Source: Phycisphaerae bacterium | GTDB lineage: Bacteria; Planctomycetota; Phycisphaerae; JAAYCJ01 | DNA length: 8,437 nt | Assembly (NCBI GenBank): GCA_012514125.1 | Contig: JAAZAW010000109.1 | Coordinates: forward strand, 1-8,437 | Direction: 5' to 3' | Shown here: one piece after another, positions 1 to 7,700 of the stretch | How the letters are laid out: each line of letters begins with the position of its first letter | Numbering within the stretch: position 1 is the stretch's first letter | Translations under genes and position numbers: made by a program | The notes under the pieces: model-generated | The model's input: the letters and a program-made list of their open reading frames with translations, nothing else | Told to the model about the DNA's origin: nothing | Databases searched by the model: none

Positions 1-71
1 ATGAGCTTCGAAATCGGGATATCGTGACATTAGCCCCCGCGCACGAAGTAAATGGAATTAGTATAAGATGA
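1..71 (+). CDS. Possible C-terminal tail of an upstream gene (partial)
   Basis: Frame 3 is open from the left edge to a TGA at 69-71 and reads ELRNRDIVTLAPAHEVNGIS followed by IR and the stop. The other two plus-strand frames stop at 2-4 and 25-27. If real, this gene would end 26 bases before the first cysteine-cluster gene, on the same strand, which would suit an operon. Only 22 codons are visible, so the family cannot be named and the frame may be open by chance. Confidence 0.25.
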   Translation, partial: ELRNRDIVTLAPAHEVNGISIR

Positions 72-97
72 TATCGTTCTTGAAATGAGATGAAGCG

Positions 98-535
98 ATG
101 ACGAAAAAAAACAATCCCGAAGAAAATTGGTACGGTATGGGGCTGCATTTCCAGTGTATCCAGTGCGGTAATTGTTGCAGCGGTGTTCCGGGTTATGTGT
201 GGGTCAACTCGGATGAAGTGGAGGAAATGGCGAAATTTCTCCGCATCTCGGTCGAAGACTTCGCCGAACAATATCTGCGAAAAGTCGGCAGGCGAATCAG
301 TCTGATTGAAAAACCCAATTATGACTGCATCTTCCTGGAACACACGGAAAAAGGCGTCGGCTGTCGAATTTATTCCGCCAGACCCCAGCAATGTCGAACC
401 TGGCCCTTCTGGGATTACAATCTCGCAAGTCCGGACGATTGGCTCGAAAATACCCGTCGATGCCCGGGCATCAATCGCGGAAAAAAATTCACGTTTGAAG
501 AAATCGAAAAAGTGCGAACAAAATCACCATGCTGA
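98..535 (+). CDS. YkgJ/UPF0153-type cysteine-cluster protein, copy 1
   Basis: This 145-residue protein belongs by motif to the YkgJ (UPF0153, putative zinc- or iron-chelating) family. The hallmark CxxCxxCC is at residues 20-27 (FQCIQCGNCCSG). Further conserved cysteines are at 77, 89, 99 (the family-typical IYSARPQQCRTWPFW) and 122 (RCPGI), giving a set that could hold a metal or Fe-S centre. No signal peptide or membrane segment is visible, so it should be cytoplasmic. The ATG at 98 is the first start after an in-frame TGA at 86-88, and a weak purine-rich stretch (GAGATGAA) lies just upstream. The stop overlaps the start of the next gene, a paralogue of the same family, by 7 bases, so the two are probably translationally coupled. 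The biochemical role of the family is poorly known; the assignment rests on the cysteine pattern only. Confidence 0.88.
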   Translation: MTKKNNPEENWYGMGLHFQCIQCGNCCSGVPGYVWVNSDEVEEMAKFLRISVEDFAEQYLRKVGRRISLIEKPNYDCIFLEHTEKGVGCRIYSARPQQCRTWPFWDYNLASPDDWLENTRRCPGINRGKKFTFEEIEKVRTKSPC

Positions 536-984
536 CCTCGTCCGCCATCCATCCCATTCTTGAAAATGCGGAATTGCGAACACAGGTTTCACAATTCATG
601 CCTTCGCTTTATCACGAACTCGATAGATCCGTCCAACCGATGCAACAAACCTGTCGAAACTGCAAAAAATGTTGTGATTTCGCCTCCAGCGGATTGAACC
701 TTTTTGTTACAAATCTGGAACTCGCGTATTTTGTGATCAACGTCCCCGCCGTCCCGAAAATTATTACAGGTCGATGCCCTTACCTCGATGAAAATCAAGG
801 CTGTACGGTTCGAGAATTTCGTCCCATCGGCTGTCGAACCTATTTCTGCGCCCCACCGAAAGAATACTCCGAGCAGACACTCTATGAAAACACCCTCAGC
901 CGGATCAAACAATTCATCGAAAATCATCGCCTTGCGTATAGCTATACCGAATGGCTCAAAGGTCTAAGCGAAGCTCCCCGATAA
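529..984 (+). CDS. YkgJ/UPF0153-type cysteine-cluster protein, copy 2
   Basis: This 151-residue protein has a second, divergent version of the CxxCxxCC cluster at residues 42-49 (TCRNCKKCCDFA). It is followed by Cys83 (GRCPYL), Cys92 (GCTVREFRPIGCR), Cys102 and Cys107. The order of cysteines and the phrase RPIGCRTYFC match the YkgJ-type layout seen in the preceding gene, but little else of the sequence is shared, so this is an old paralogue and not a recent duplication. It has an extra helix-like N-terminus of about 40 residues and a C-terminal helix-like tail (115-145). The ATG at 529 lies inside the end of the upstream gene, with no Shine-Dalgarno sequence in front of it, which suggests expression by coupling. 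Later in-frame ATGs at 598 and 640 are possible but less likely. It converges on amrS with 41 bases between the stops. The function is unknown. Confidence 0.83.
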   Translation: MLTSSAIHPILENAELRTQVSQFMPSLYHELDRSVQPMQQTCRNCKKCCDFASSGLNLFVTNLELAYFVINVPAVPKIITGRCPYLDENQGCTVREFRPIGCRTYFCAPPKEYSEQTLYENTLSRIKQFIENHRLAYSYTEWLKGLSEAPR

Positions 985-1025
985 CCCCATCCGGCATCTA
1001 TCAACGAAACTTTCCCCAAACCGAT

Positions 1026-2102
1026 TCAAACGCCCCAATCCATCGCCACACCATCGACCGGCGTCTCACACGACGGACACTTGCCGTCTTTGATTTTATT
1101 TTGACGAATCGAAAACCCCCACCGCTCGATCAGCGTCTGACCGCACTGATAACAATGGGTGCTCTCCGACAGATGGATCGGAATATTACCACCATAGCAA
1201 TAACGAAGCCCCGCCGCCTTACCGATCGCCAGGGCCAGTTCCACCGTGCTTGTCGGCGTTCCCCCGATTCCGGTCATCTTGTAGTCCGGATGAAACCGGC
1301 TCACATGCCACGGCACATGCGGGCCAAGCTCTTCGGCGATGAATCGCGCGATATCCCGAAGCTCTTCTTCGGAATCGTTCTGTTCGGGAACGATCAGCGT
1401 CGTAACCTCAAACCAGATGCGACTTTTCGCCAGCCATCGAAGCGACCGAAGCACCGGCTCCAGATGTCCATGGCAGACCCGCCGATAATAATCTTCCCGA
1501 AAACTCTTGAGATCGACGTTAATCGCATCGAGCCACGGTTCGATAGTCTCCAATGCCTGTGGCGTCATATATCCGTTGGAAACGAAAATGTTTTTAATCC
1601 CCACCTCATGCGCCCGTCGGCTCGTATCATACGCCAATTCAAAAAATATCGTCGGCTCGGTATAGGTATACGAAATCGACTGGCAATGATTGCGTTGCGC
1701 AATCTCAACCAGATTGTTCGGCGACACAGCCTCACCGTCGATACGATGCTCGCGAAGGGGCATCTGCGAAATCTGCCAGTTCTGACAAAAATCGCACTGA
1801 AAATTGCACCCCACACACGCCACCGAAAAACTGGTGCTGCCGGGCATGAAATGAAACAACGGCTTTTTCTCGATCGGATCGATATTCGCCGCACAGATGT
1901 GATGATAATTCAGGCTCACCAGTTCCCCATCGATATTTTGACGAACCTGACAACGCCCAAGCTTGCCCGGTGAAATCAAACACTCCCATGAACAAAGAAA
2001 ACAATAAACCTTATTGTCGGGTTTCTTTTCCCACAACATTGCCGGATATGTTTGAGTCTCAACCATGGACTTTATCCCCTGAGTATCTAAGCCGACGGAC
2101 AT
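1026..2102 (-). CDS. amrS: AmmeMemoRadiSam system radical SAM enzyme AmrS
   Basis: This 358-residue radical SAM protein carries the [4Fe-4S]-binding CxxxCxxC at Cys99, Cys103 and Cys106 (CNFQCDFCQNW). An N-terminal cysteine group is at 34, 37, 41 and 51 (CFLCSWEC, GRC), followed by NIDGELVSL. A C-terminal zinc-ribbon-like pair is at 317/320 (CYQCG) and 342/345 (CPSC). This N-ribbon, SAM barrel and C-ribbon order, with YTYTEPTIFFE, SNGY, INVDLKS and the GNIPIH region, is typical of AmrS, the radical SAM member of the family set that also includes AMMECR1 and Memo homologues. Neither partner is in this window. Chemistry and substrate of the system are not established. Start choice is open. ATG at 2102 has a weak GGGA 8 bases upstream, while Met13 (start at 2066) has a better AGGGG 9 bases upstream and gives an N-terminus nearer the family's usual one. 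A good promoter precedes both. The neighbour upstream, on the same strand, ends 134 bases away, so amrS is probably transcribed alone. Confidence 0.9.
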   Translation of the reverse strand: MSVGLDTQGIKSMVETQTYPAMLWEKKPDNKVYCFLCSWECLISPGKLGRCQVRQNIDGELVSLNYHHICAANIDPIEKKPLFHFMPGSTSFSVACVGCNFQCDFCQNWQISQMPLREHRIDGEAVSPNNLVEIAQRNHCQSISYTYTEPTIFFELAYDTSRRAHEVGIKNIFVSNGYMTPQALETIEPWLDAINVDLKSFREDYYRRVCHGHLEPVLRSLRWLAKSRIWFEVTTLIVPEQNDSEEELRDIARFIAEELGPHVPWHVSRFHPDYKMTGIGGTPTSTVELALAIGKAAGLRYCYGGNIPIHLSESTHCYQCGQTLIERWGFSIRQNKIKDGKCPSCETPVDGVAMDWGV

Positions 2103-2126
2103 CGTTTGATTCCCGTGTTTTCTTCA

Positions 2127-2155
2127 CTTATATCCGATTTAACCCGGAGTGTCCA
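2127..2155 (-). promoter_or_regulatory. Sigma70-type promoter of amrS
   Basis: Reading the minus strand, TGGACA (2155-2150) is separated by 17 bases from TATAAG (2132-2127). Each box has one mismatch to TTGACA and TATAAT. Transcription would begin near 2120, giving a leader of about 18 bases to the ATG at 2102 or about 54 bases to the alternative ATG at 2066. This supports independent expression of amrS. Confidence 0.55.
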
Positions 2156-2236
2156 TTTCAAAATAGCGTTATACTACGCATCTGATCTAATGTCGCCGTA
2201 GCATAAAAAATATCAACCTTCTTCCTGTCGTACTTT

Positions 2237-3301
2237 TTATGAAATTACGACTTCTTTCCCTTGTCGGCTCGATTCATAAATCGCATCGAGCACCTTCATC
2301 ACCACCAATCCTTCACGTCCGGTCGCCGCCGGCGCACACTCGCCCCGACATGCAGACAAAAATAATCGCTTCTGTCGATTAAACCATTCATCTTCGCATG
2401 CGAACTGTGGCAGAACATCCACGATCTGCCCGTTGATTTCCGTCAAAACCTTGACAGGCTGACCATGCAGCAGCTTCACACCGCCTTTTGTACCAATGAG
2501 CTGAATGAAACGTTCTTCTTCCAGATTCGCCGCCCATGAAATATCAAAATTCAGCGTCGCCTTCTTGCCGAAACGGACAAATCCCGTAGCAAAATCTTCA
2601 ACATCGGAAACTCCGTCATACTTCGGCGGCCCCGCCCACATGCTCGTAAAATTGTAACTTTTCATGTTCGACGTAAACATATCATACGTCGTCGCACTCA
2701 CACTCGTCGGGTTCCACAGCCCGCTTAAATACATCGAAATATCGAGCCAATGTACACCCAGATCGATCAGCGGACCGCCGCCCGAACGAGCCTTCGTTGT
2801 AAACCACCCGCCAAGTCCGGGAATCCCGCGTCGTCGAGTCAGAACGGCACGAATATGATAGATATCACCAAGCATTCCATCCTGTATGATCTTGCGAACC
2901 AACTGAGATTCTTTATGCTGACGCCAAACCATTCCGATCTGAAGCACCTTCCCACTCGCCTCAGCCGCTTTGACAATTTCTTCACCTTGTGTAGCATTCA
3001 ATGCCATCGGCTTTTCCAACAGAACATGTTTGCCCTCCTTGAACGCCGCCACCGCCATCTCACAGTGCAAATTGTTCCACACGCAAATGCTCACCGCATC
3101 CACATCACTCTTAAGCAGCTCACGATAATCCGTAAAACGATTTTTTACATTCAGACGTTCCCCGTGAGAAGCCAACCTGGTCTCGTCGATATCGCAAATC
3201 GCAGTAATCTCACAATCGTTATTATTAGCCGCATAAGCGTTGCTATGCACCGTTCCGATCGCACCGAGACCAATGATCCCAATCTTCAATTTATCCGACA
3301 T
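2237..3301 (-). CDS. Gfo/Idh/MocA family NAD(P)-dependent oxidoreductase
   Basis: This 354-residue protein has the full two-domain layout of the Gfo/Idh/MocA family and a normal length for it. An N-terminal Rossmann fold begins with KIGIIGLGAIG, in which GLGAIG at 11-16 is the dinucleotide-binding loop. The family motif EKP is at 96-98 (HVLLEKPMAL), where the lysine normally takes part in catalysis. In the C-terminal substrate domain, GGGPLIDLGVHWLD at about 174-187 supplies Asp180 and His184, the usual catalytic pair. It is expected to oxidise or reduce a hydroxyl of a sugar, inositol or sugar derivative in the cytoplasm; the substrate cannot be read from sequence. The ATG at 3301 has GGGAG 6 bases upstream. 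Only 63 bases separate it from the regulator upstream, with no clear promoter between, so the two are probably co-transcribed and the oxidoreductase may be a target of that regulator. Confidence 0.93.
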   Translation of the reverse strand: MSDKLKIGIIGLGAIGTVHSNAYAANNNDCEITAICDIDETRLASHGERLNVKNRFTDYRELLKSDVDAVSICVWNNLHCEMAVAAFKEGKHVLLEKPMALNATQGEEIVKAAEASGKVLQIGMVWRQHKESQLVRKIIQDGMLGDIYHIRAVLTRRRGIPGLGGWFTTKARSGGGPLIDLGVHWLDISMYLSGLWNPTSVSATTYDMFTSNMKSYNFTSMWAGPPKYDGVSDVEDFATGFVRFGKKATLNFDISWAANLEEERFIQLIGTKGGVKLLHGQPVKVLTEINGQIVDVLPQFACEDEWFNRQKRLFLSACRGECAPAATGREGLVVMKVLDAIYESSRQGKEVVIS

Positions 3302-3364
3302 ACCCGACTCCCAAAAAACTTAAACCTGATAAAAAAAGAAAGCGTTTGGAGATATTTCGAAAAC

Positions 3365-4630
3365 TTATTTCAAATTTTCGACCTTATTCTTTAGGCTACC
3401 TAACCCATTTTCCGATTTAAGAAGGCTTCTCCTGAACAACTGCCGCTTGTCTTGAAATTCTTTCAACTTATTTGATGGTTCCATCCTCGTCTGCTGATGG
3501 GGAACCTCATGATGATTCTCCGCAATTGTCGCGACGTCACTTTTGATCGGCGGCGCAACCGAATCTCTCAAAATCAACTCCATGGCCAAACTCTCCGCCT
3601 CACCATGATCTTTACCTCTGATCATCTCCAGAAGTTTCATCAGACCTCGGCGACCCATTTCATATAACGGCTGGCGTATCACCGAAAGCGTCGGACTGCA
3701 ATTACTAAATAAATGTGACTCGTCGGTCACGATAATCGACAAATCTTTCGGAACCTTCAATTGCCGACTCCATGCCAGGTGCAACAATGGAAACGCCAAC
3801 GACATGCAAACAACAAATGCCGTCGGTCGTGGATCAAGACCGTCAAACCAACTTTCAAACACCTTATTGGTGATCGGCTGATTGGAAAGAAGCATCCAGG
3901 CAGGATTCAATTCGATGCCCGATTCAAGAGCCTCGTTCTGAAACCCAAGAATACGTTCCTGAACATCACTACTCGTCAATCCATGAGTCACCAGTGCAAT
4001 CCGCCGATGACCGATACCGGCCAAATGCCGCACCGCATGCTTCATTCCTTCATAATTTTCCGTGGAAACCGAAGCGATCGTTTTAATGCGGCTGTGCATC
4101 GCCATCGCCACAACCGGCTTGCCAGCCTCCTGAAGTTTGAGAATCGCCGGAAGGTCATCCATATCCGGAGCGTGAAGGAGCACTCCGTTAACACCCGTTT
4201 CAATAACCGCCTCAGGCTCAGGAATCCGAGTTTGTTTGTGATAAATCACATCCAGACGATTTTCTGCCGCAACATCCCGAATACCATGAAAAATCGGACC
4301 GCTATATTCACTTTCAGGACTCAACGGCGCATCGCAAACCATAATATTGATAGACTTGGTGCCCTGCTCCGCAGGATTGGTAACATAAGTACCACTACCC
4401 TGAATACGCGTCAAAACGCCCTCAAGCTCCAGTTCGTTCAGCGCCCGGCTGATCGTCAACCGACTCCAACGATATTTTTTGCATAGCTCGACTTCGGTGG
4501 CAATTCGATCTCCAGGCTTTAAGGCGCCGCAACGAATCTGTTCAAGCATAAATTGTTTAAGACGTTTATAACGCGGCAGCGACAAATCCTCTTTAAAATC
4601 TTCAGGTTTTATCAAATTATCGTCCGGCAT
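3365..4630 (-). CDS. GntR-type transcriptional regulator with LacI-like sugar-binding domain
   Basis: This 421-residue regulator joins a GntR-type winged helix-turn-helix to a LacI/periplasmic-binding-protein effector domain, the arrangement known from AraR-like regulators. Residues 15-85 form the DNA-binding part: LPRYKRLKQFMLEQI, then LKPGDRIATEVELCKKY, the recognition helix region RLTISRALNELELEGVL, and the wing TRIQGSGTYV. Residues 93-360 are LacI-like: INIMVCDAPLS, GVNGVLLHAP, GKPVVAMAMHS, HLAGIGHRRIALVTHG, RPTAFVVCMS, DLSIIVTDES, LSVIRQPLYEMGRRGLMKLL and the usual ending LILRDSVAPP. A further 60 residues, rich in Lys, Arg, Glu and Ser, follow and are not part of that fold. The ATG at 4630 has AGGA 4 bases upstream and a strong promoter. 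It lies between a secreted glycosidase-like gene and an oxidoreductase, so it probably senses a sugar linked to both and may control its own gene; repression is the common mode for this type. Confidence 0.9.
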   Translation of the reverse strand: MPDDNLIKPEDFKEDLSLPRYKRLKQFMLEQIRCGALKPGDRIATEVELCKKYRWSRLTISRALNELELEGVLTRIQGSGTYVTNPAEQGTKSINIMVCDAPLSPESEYSGPIFHGIRDVAAENRLDVIYHKQTRIPEPEAVIETGVNGVLLHAPDMDDLPAILKLQEAGKPVVAMAMHSRIKTIASVSTENYEGMKHAVRHLAGIGHRRIALVTHGLTSSDVQERILGFQNEALESGIELNPAWMLLSNQPITNKVFESWFDGLDPRPTAFVVCMSLAFPLLHLAWSRQLKVPKDLSIIVTDESHLFSNCSPTLSVIRQPLYEMGRRGLMKLLEMIRGKDHGEAESLAMELILRDSVAPPIKSDVATIAENHHEVPHQQTRMEPSNKLKEFQDKRQLFRRSLLKSENGLGSLKNKVENLK

Positions 4631-4643
4631 AATATCCTAAATT

Positions 4644-4658
4644 GTAAAGTCATTTTAC
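4644..4658. repeat. Short inverted repeat in the regulator's leader
   Basis: GTAAA (4644-4648) and TTTAC (4654-4658) form a 5-bp dyad with a 5-base spacer. It falls just downstream of the predicted transcription start near 4665 and before the ribosome site, a common place for a repressor operator. Autoregulation by the regulator is an inference, and an arm length of five is not strong evidence. Confidence 0.25.
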
Positions 4659-4671
4659 TTGTCTCAATTAA

Positions 4672-4700
4672 ATAATAATATAAACGCTGAATTTTATCAA
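4672..4700 (-). promoter_or_regulatory. Sigma70-type promoter of the GntR/LacI regulator
   Basis: On the minus strand, TTGATA (4700-4695) is separated by 17 bases from TATTAT (4677-4672). Both boxes have one mismatch to consensus, and the surroundings are very AT-rich. The start of transcription would be near 4665, about 35 bases before the ATG at 4630. The spacer contains CAGCGTTTATA, similar to motifs upstream of the two neighbouring genes. Confidence 0.65.
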
Positions 4701-4726
4701 CTTTTTTTCCGATTTATTGCCAATTA

Positions 4727-4747
4727 CACTATACATATTATAGTTGT
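4727..4747. repeat. AT-rich imperfect dyad between the glycosidase-like gene and the regulator
   Basis: CTATA (4729-4733) and TATAG (4739-4743) surround a 5-base centre, and the flanks ACA and TTGT extend the symmetry imperfectly. The dyad starts about 7 bases after the stop of the large secreted gene and lies upstream of the regulator's -35 box. No T tract follows on the minus strand, so it is a poor intrinsic terminator; it may be an operator or may simply reflect AT richness. Confidence 0.25.
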
Positions 4748-4753
4748 ATAACC

Positions 4754-7700
4754 CTATTGAAGCACCACCATCGCATACGCATGGATCGCCTCTTTCGGCA
4801 CAATCACGCGATACCGACCCTCATCGACTTTTTCGAACCGGACCTCCTTACGACCCGCGTAATCCGGTGAAGTCACATACGCCTGACTTATCGATGGCAA
4901 TCCAATCTCAAAAATCACGTCTTTGTCTAACGCTGGAAACGCCGGCAACGTCTTTTTATAGACCATCTTGTCGCCTTTTTTCATCCGAACGCCCGTCGCG
5001 TTCAAAAAATGAATCAAGGTGCAATCCACGCCATCAATGTTCTGCCGCCAATGACTACTGATCATCTGGGGCGAAATCTGTATCACTTCAAAATTCAGCG
5101 GTTCGGAACCCGCCGTTTCACGGAAGGTCTTCAGGAAGATTTCCGCCAGAGACGGATCCAACTCATACTCCCATGTATCGCGATACACTGTCTGATAGTT
5201 CATCGTCCCAAGTTGAGCCGAACAATAAGTGATGGTCCCTTTTCCAAATGTGTTACTGACACACGCCGGCCCGAGAATCCTGCCTTGGTTGTTCATGGTA
5301 TTAACCAAAACTTTAAGAGATGTTGAATTGCTCCGAGGTATAATTTTCAACAACGACTGAGAATAAGGAATCGATTGCCCCCCCTCACTCGACAGCCGCG
5401 TCCCTACAGGCCAGGTGGCGTTAACTGAAACATCGCAACCGACAATATCCGCAAAACCCCATTCGGCACGAGCGGTTCCATAAACGTCCAGAAGTCCGGC
5501 GTCACCCATCACATACACATGTCCACCCTGTTTCACATACTCCCGAACTACCTGAATTTCCTCGTCACTCAAGCAACAGGTACTCGGTAAAATTACCACA
5601 CGAAATTTCTTCAAATCCTCCGATTCCTTAAGACTTCGTTCGGTCAGGATAACATGCTGAACATGATTGTCTGAGAGAATCTGCGAAAGACCGATTCCGT
5701 CTCTGGCTGGAACACCCGAAGGCGCCCAGTTTCGCGATTTTTCCGAAAAAATAATCGCGACATCTCCCATTTCTCTGGCGAATTGCTTATTCATGTTCTC
5801 CGGCCACTTCAAAAAGTTCGGCGTGTTTGATTTGACTGAAACTTCCGTCGAATCCCAGGTCGATTGTCCGAGCATATTGTTCATCGCCCAACCAAAATAC
5901 GCGAAATATTCATCGTTCGAATGATACACCAAACCGAAAACCGGATACCCCCCTTCATGGCGAAAAATATTGAAATAACGACGATCGGCATAAACAAAAC
6001 GATAGTTGTCCATCGGATTGCCAAGCCAGATCTCCGTACCAACAAAATCGTTCGACCTCGCCATCGCAAATAGATCGTAACCAAACTTGTAATCAAACTC
6101 GCTCCACAACCCTGCGTTACAAACGTATCCCATGATGCAAAAATCCTTGCGATTATCCGCAGCCTTTTTGCGAAATTCCACCCACCAGTCTCCAACGGCT
6201 TTTTGCCGCCATTCAAACCATGCCTTATGCAACAGCGACGATTTGGTGTCGATCATCTGACTGTTTTTTCCGATCGGCATGATAAGACCCGTCTCCTTCG
6301 TGAACTGAGCACGACAATAGTCACAACCACAAGTCTTACCCGAATGAAAACCAACCTCGTCGATCATCACTCCATCAATTCCAGTATCGGCGATATATTC
6401 TCTCATTCTCGAAAAATACGCATTTCGATGTGCCCGATTGAGGGGACACAACCCCTGAAACAATGTATCGTCGTCAATCGTCCGCTGGCACCAATCGAGA
6501 TGTTCCGACATATAACGCAACGCTGTTTCCATGTACCATAAAATCGTAAGCTCGCAATGATCGATCACCTTTATATCCAGACTGTGAGCGATTTGCGTAA
6601 TTTCCTTCACCTTCTTTTGAACACGAGCCAACTGACCTTGGAAACAGTGCCTGGCCAGATACCCGTTGAGTATCACAACAGTCACACCTTTCGCTTTCAT
6701 TTCCTTTAACCGACGAGTGATTTTCTCCGGTGTGTCATATTCCAGAAACGTCCCGTTGTTGTCCTGACCCATACCCCCGATAAATCCGTCATACCGCCAT
6801 GCCATTTTCGGATCGTCTACCGCCGGCAGCGATGTCTCCAAATCCGAAAATCCCTCGATCGATTTGGGCTCAATTAGCTTTTTCGGCGGCAGATCAATTT
6901 CCGAAATCGCCACCTTATACTCCGGAGGCTTGCGATAAAACCGGCTCGACAAAACCGGCGTCGGCTCAAAAATATCAGGAACCAACCACACACCGCGATT
7001 GAACGCATAATCTTCGTTCTCGTGAATCACCCGCTGAAGTGAAAGCCCGCTGAGGATCCATGAACCGGTCAATCTCAAACGAAATTCACCCGCCGGCAAC
7101 CATTGAAGATAGGTAATCGTCTTATACTTCCCGCCCTGAACCTTCTGATCACGAGCTTTCATTTCCCCATTGGAAATAACCGAAAAAGGTCCACTTTCGT
7201 CCGCGGTAATATTCGAAGAAAAAATCCTGACAACATAAAGCCCCGGCTTATCAACCTTAATGATAAACTCGTTATCTCTTGACCCCATCGTCGCCGTATA
7301 AACAAAACTCGCGGGAACTTCAGAATAATCCTTCAAACCTTCGTTCGACGCCCAACCGTAACCTTTATTTACATCGTAAAGATTACTTTTGATGGTGACA
7401 TAGGCTTTATCATCGATATATTCGCCAAAAATAAAATTTTGTATAATCGGAATCTGATAAAAATACCAATAGGGATCCCCCGTATGGTAATTCAAATAAT
7501 CGTCCGGAGATGCTTCAAAAATAATTACCTTGCTGGATAAGACCCCGCCCCAATCTCTCGCTGCCACGCTAATACTGAATGTAATATACTTGCCCGCTTT
7601 TCTCACGTTCCACGGCGAATGCAAATCGCTGTTACTGCAATAAGAGCTTGTTAGACCCTTGGGATTCAGATCGAAAATAATGTTCTTACCCATGGACGAA

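Noticed and set aside
985..1025. Possible bidirectional terminator between the convergent genes
   Set aside because: No stem of useful length with a T run could be found in these 41 bases.
951..1973. A 340-codon plus-strand open frame opposite amrS
   Set aside because: The translation is Arg/His/Pro-rich with no recognisable motif, while the opposite strand encodes a complete AmrS with all expected cysteines. It is an antisense shadow.
2174..2201. Bulged stem CTACG+CAT with ATG+CGTAG between the oxidoreductase and amrS, a possible terminator
   Set aside because: The stem needs a 4-base bulge and an 8-base loop, and no T run follows it on the minus strand. It is too weak to call a terminator.
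3338..3352. Catabolite-response-like element (AAGAAAGCGTTTGGA)
   Set aside because: It misses two conserved positions of the cre consensus, and the host is unlikely to use a CcpA-type system. It was kept only as part of the weak shared-motif finding.
2750..3394. A 214-codon plus-strand open frame opposite the oxidoreductase
   Set aside because: The minus strand holds a full Gfo/Idh/MocA protein with intact motifs across the same stretch; the plus-strand product has low-complexity shadow composition.
3761..4486. A 241-codon plus-strand open frame opposite the regulator
   Set aside because: It is rich in Arg, Asn and His, has no family motif, and lies wholly within the well-supported regulator gene.
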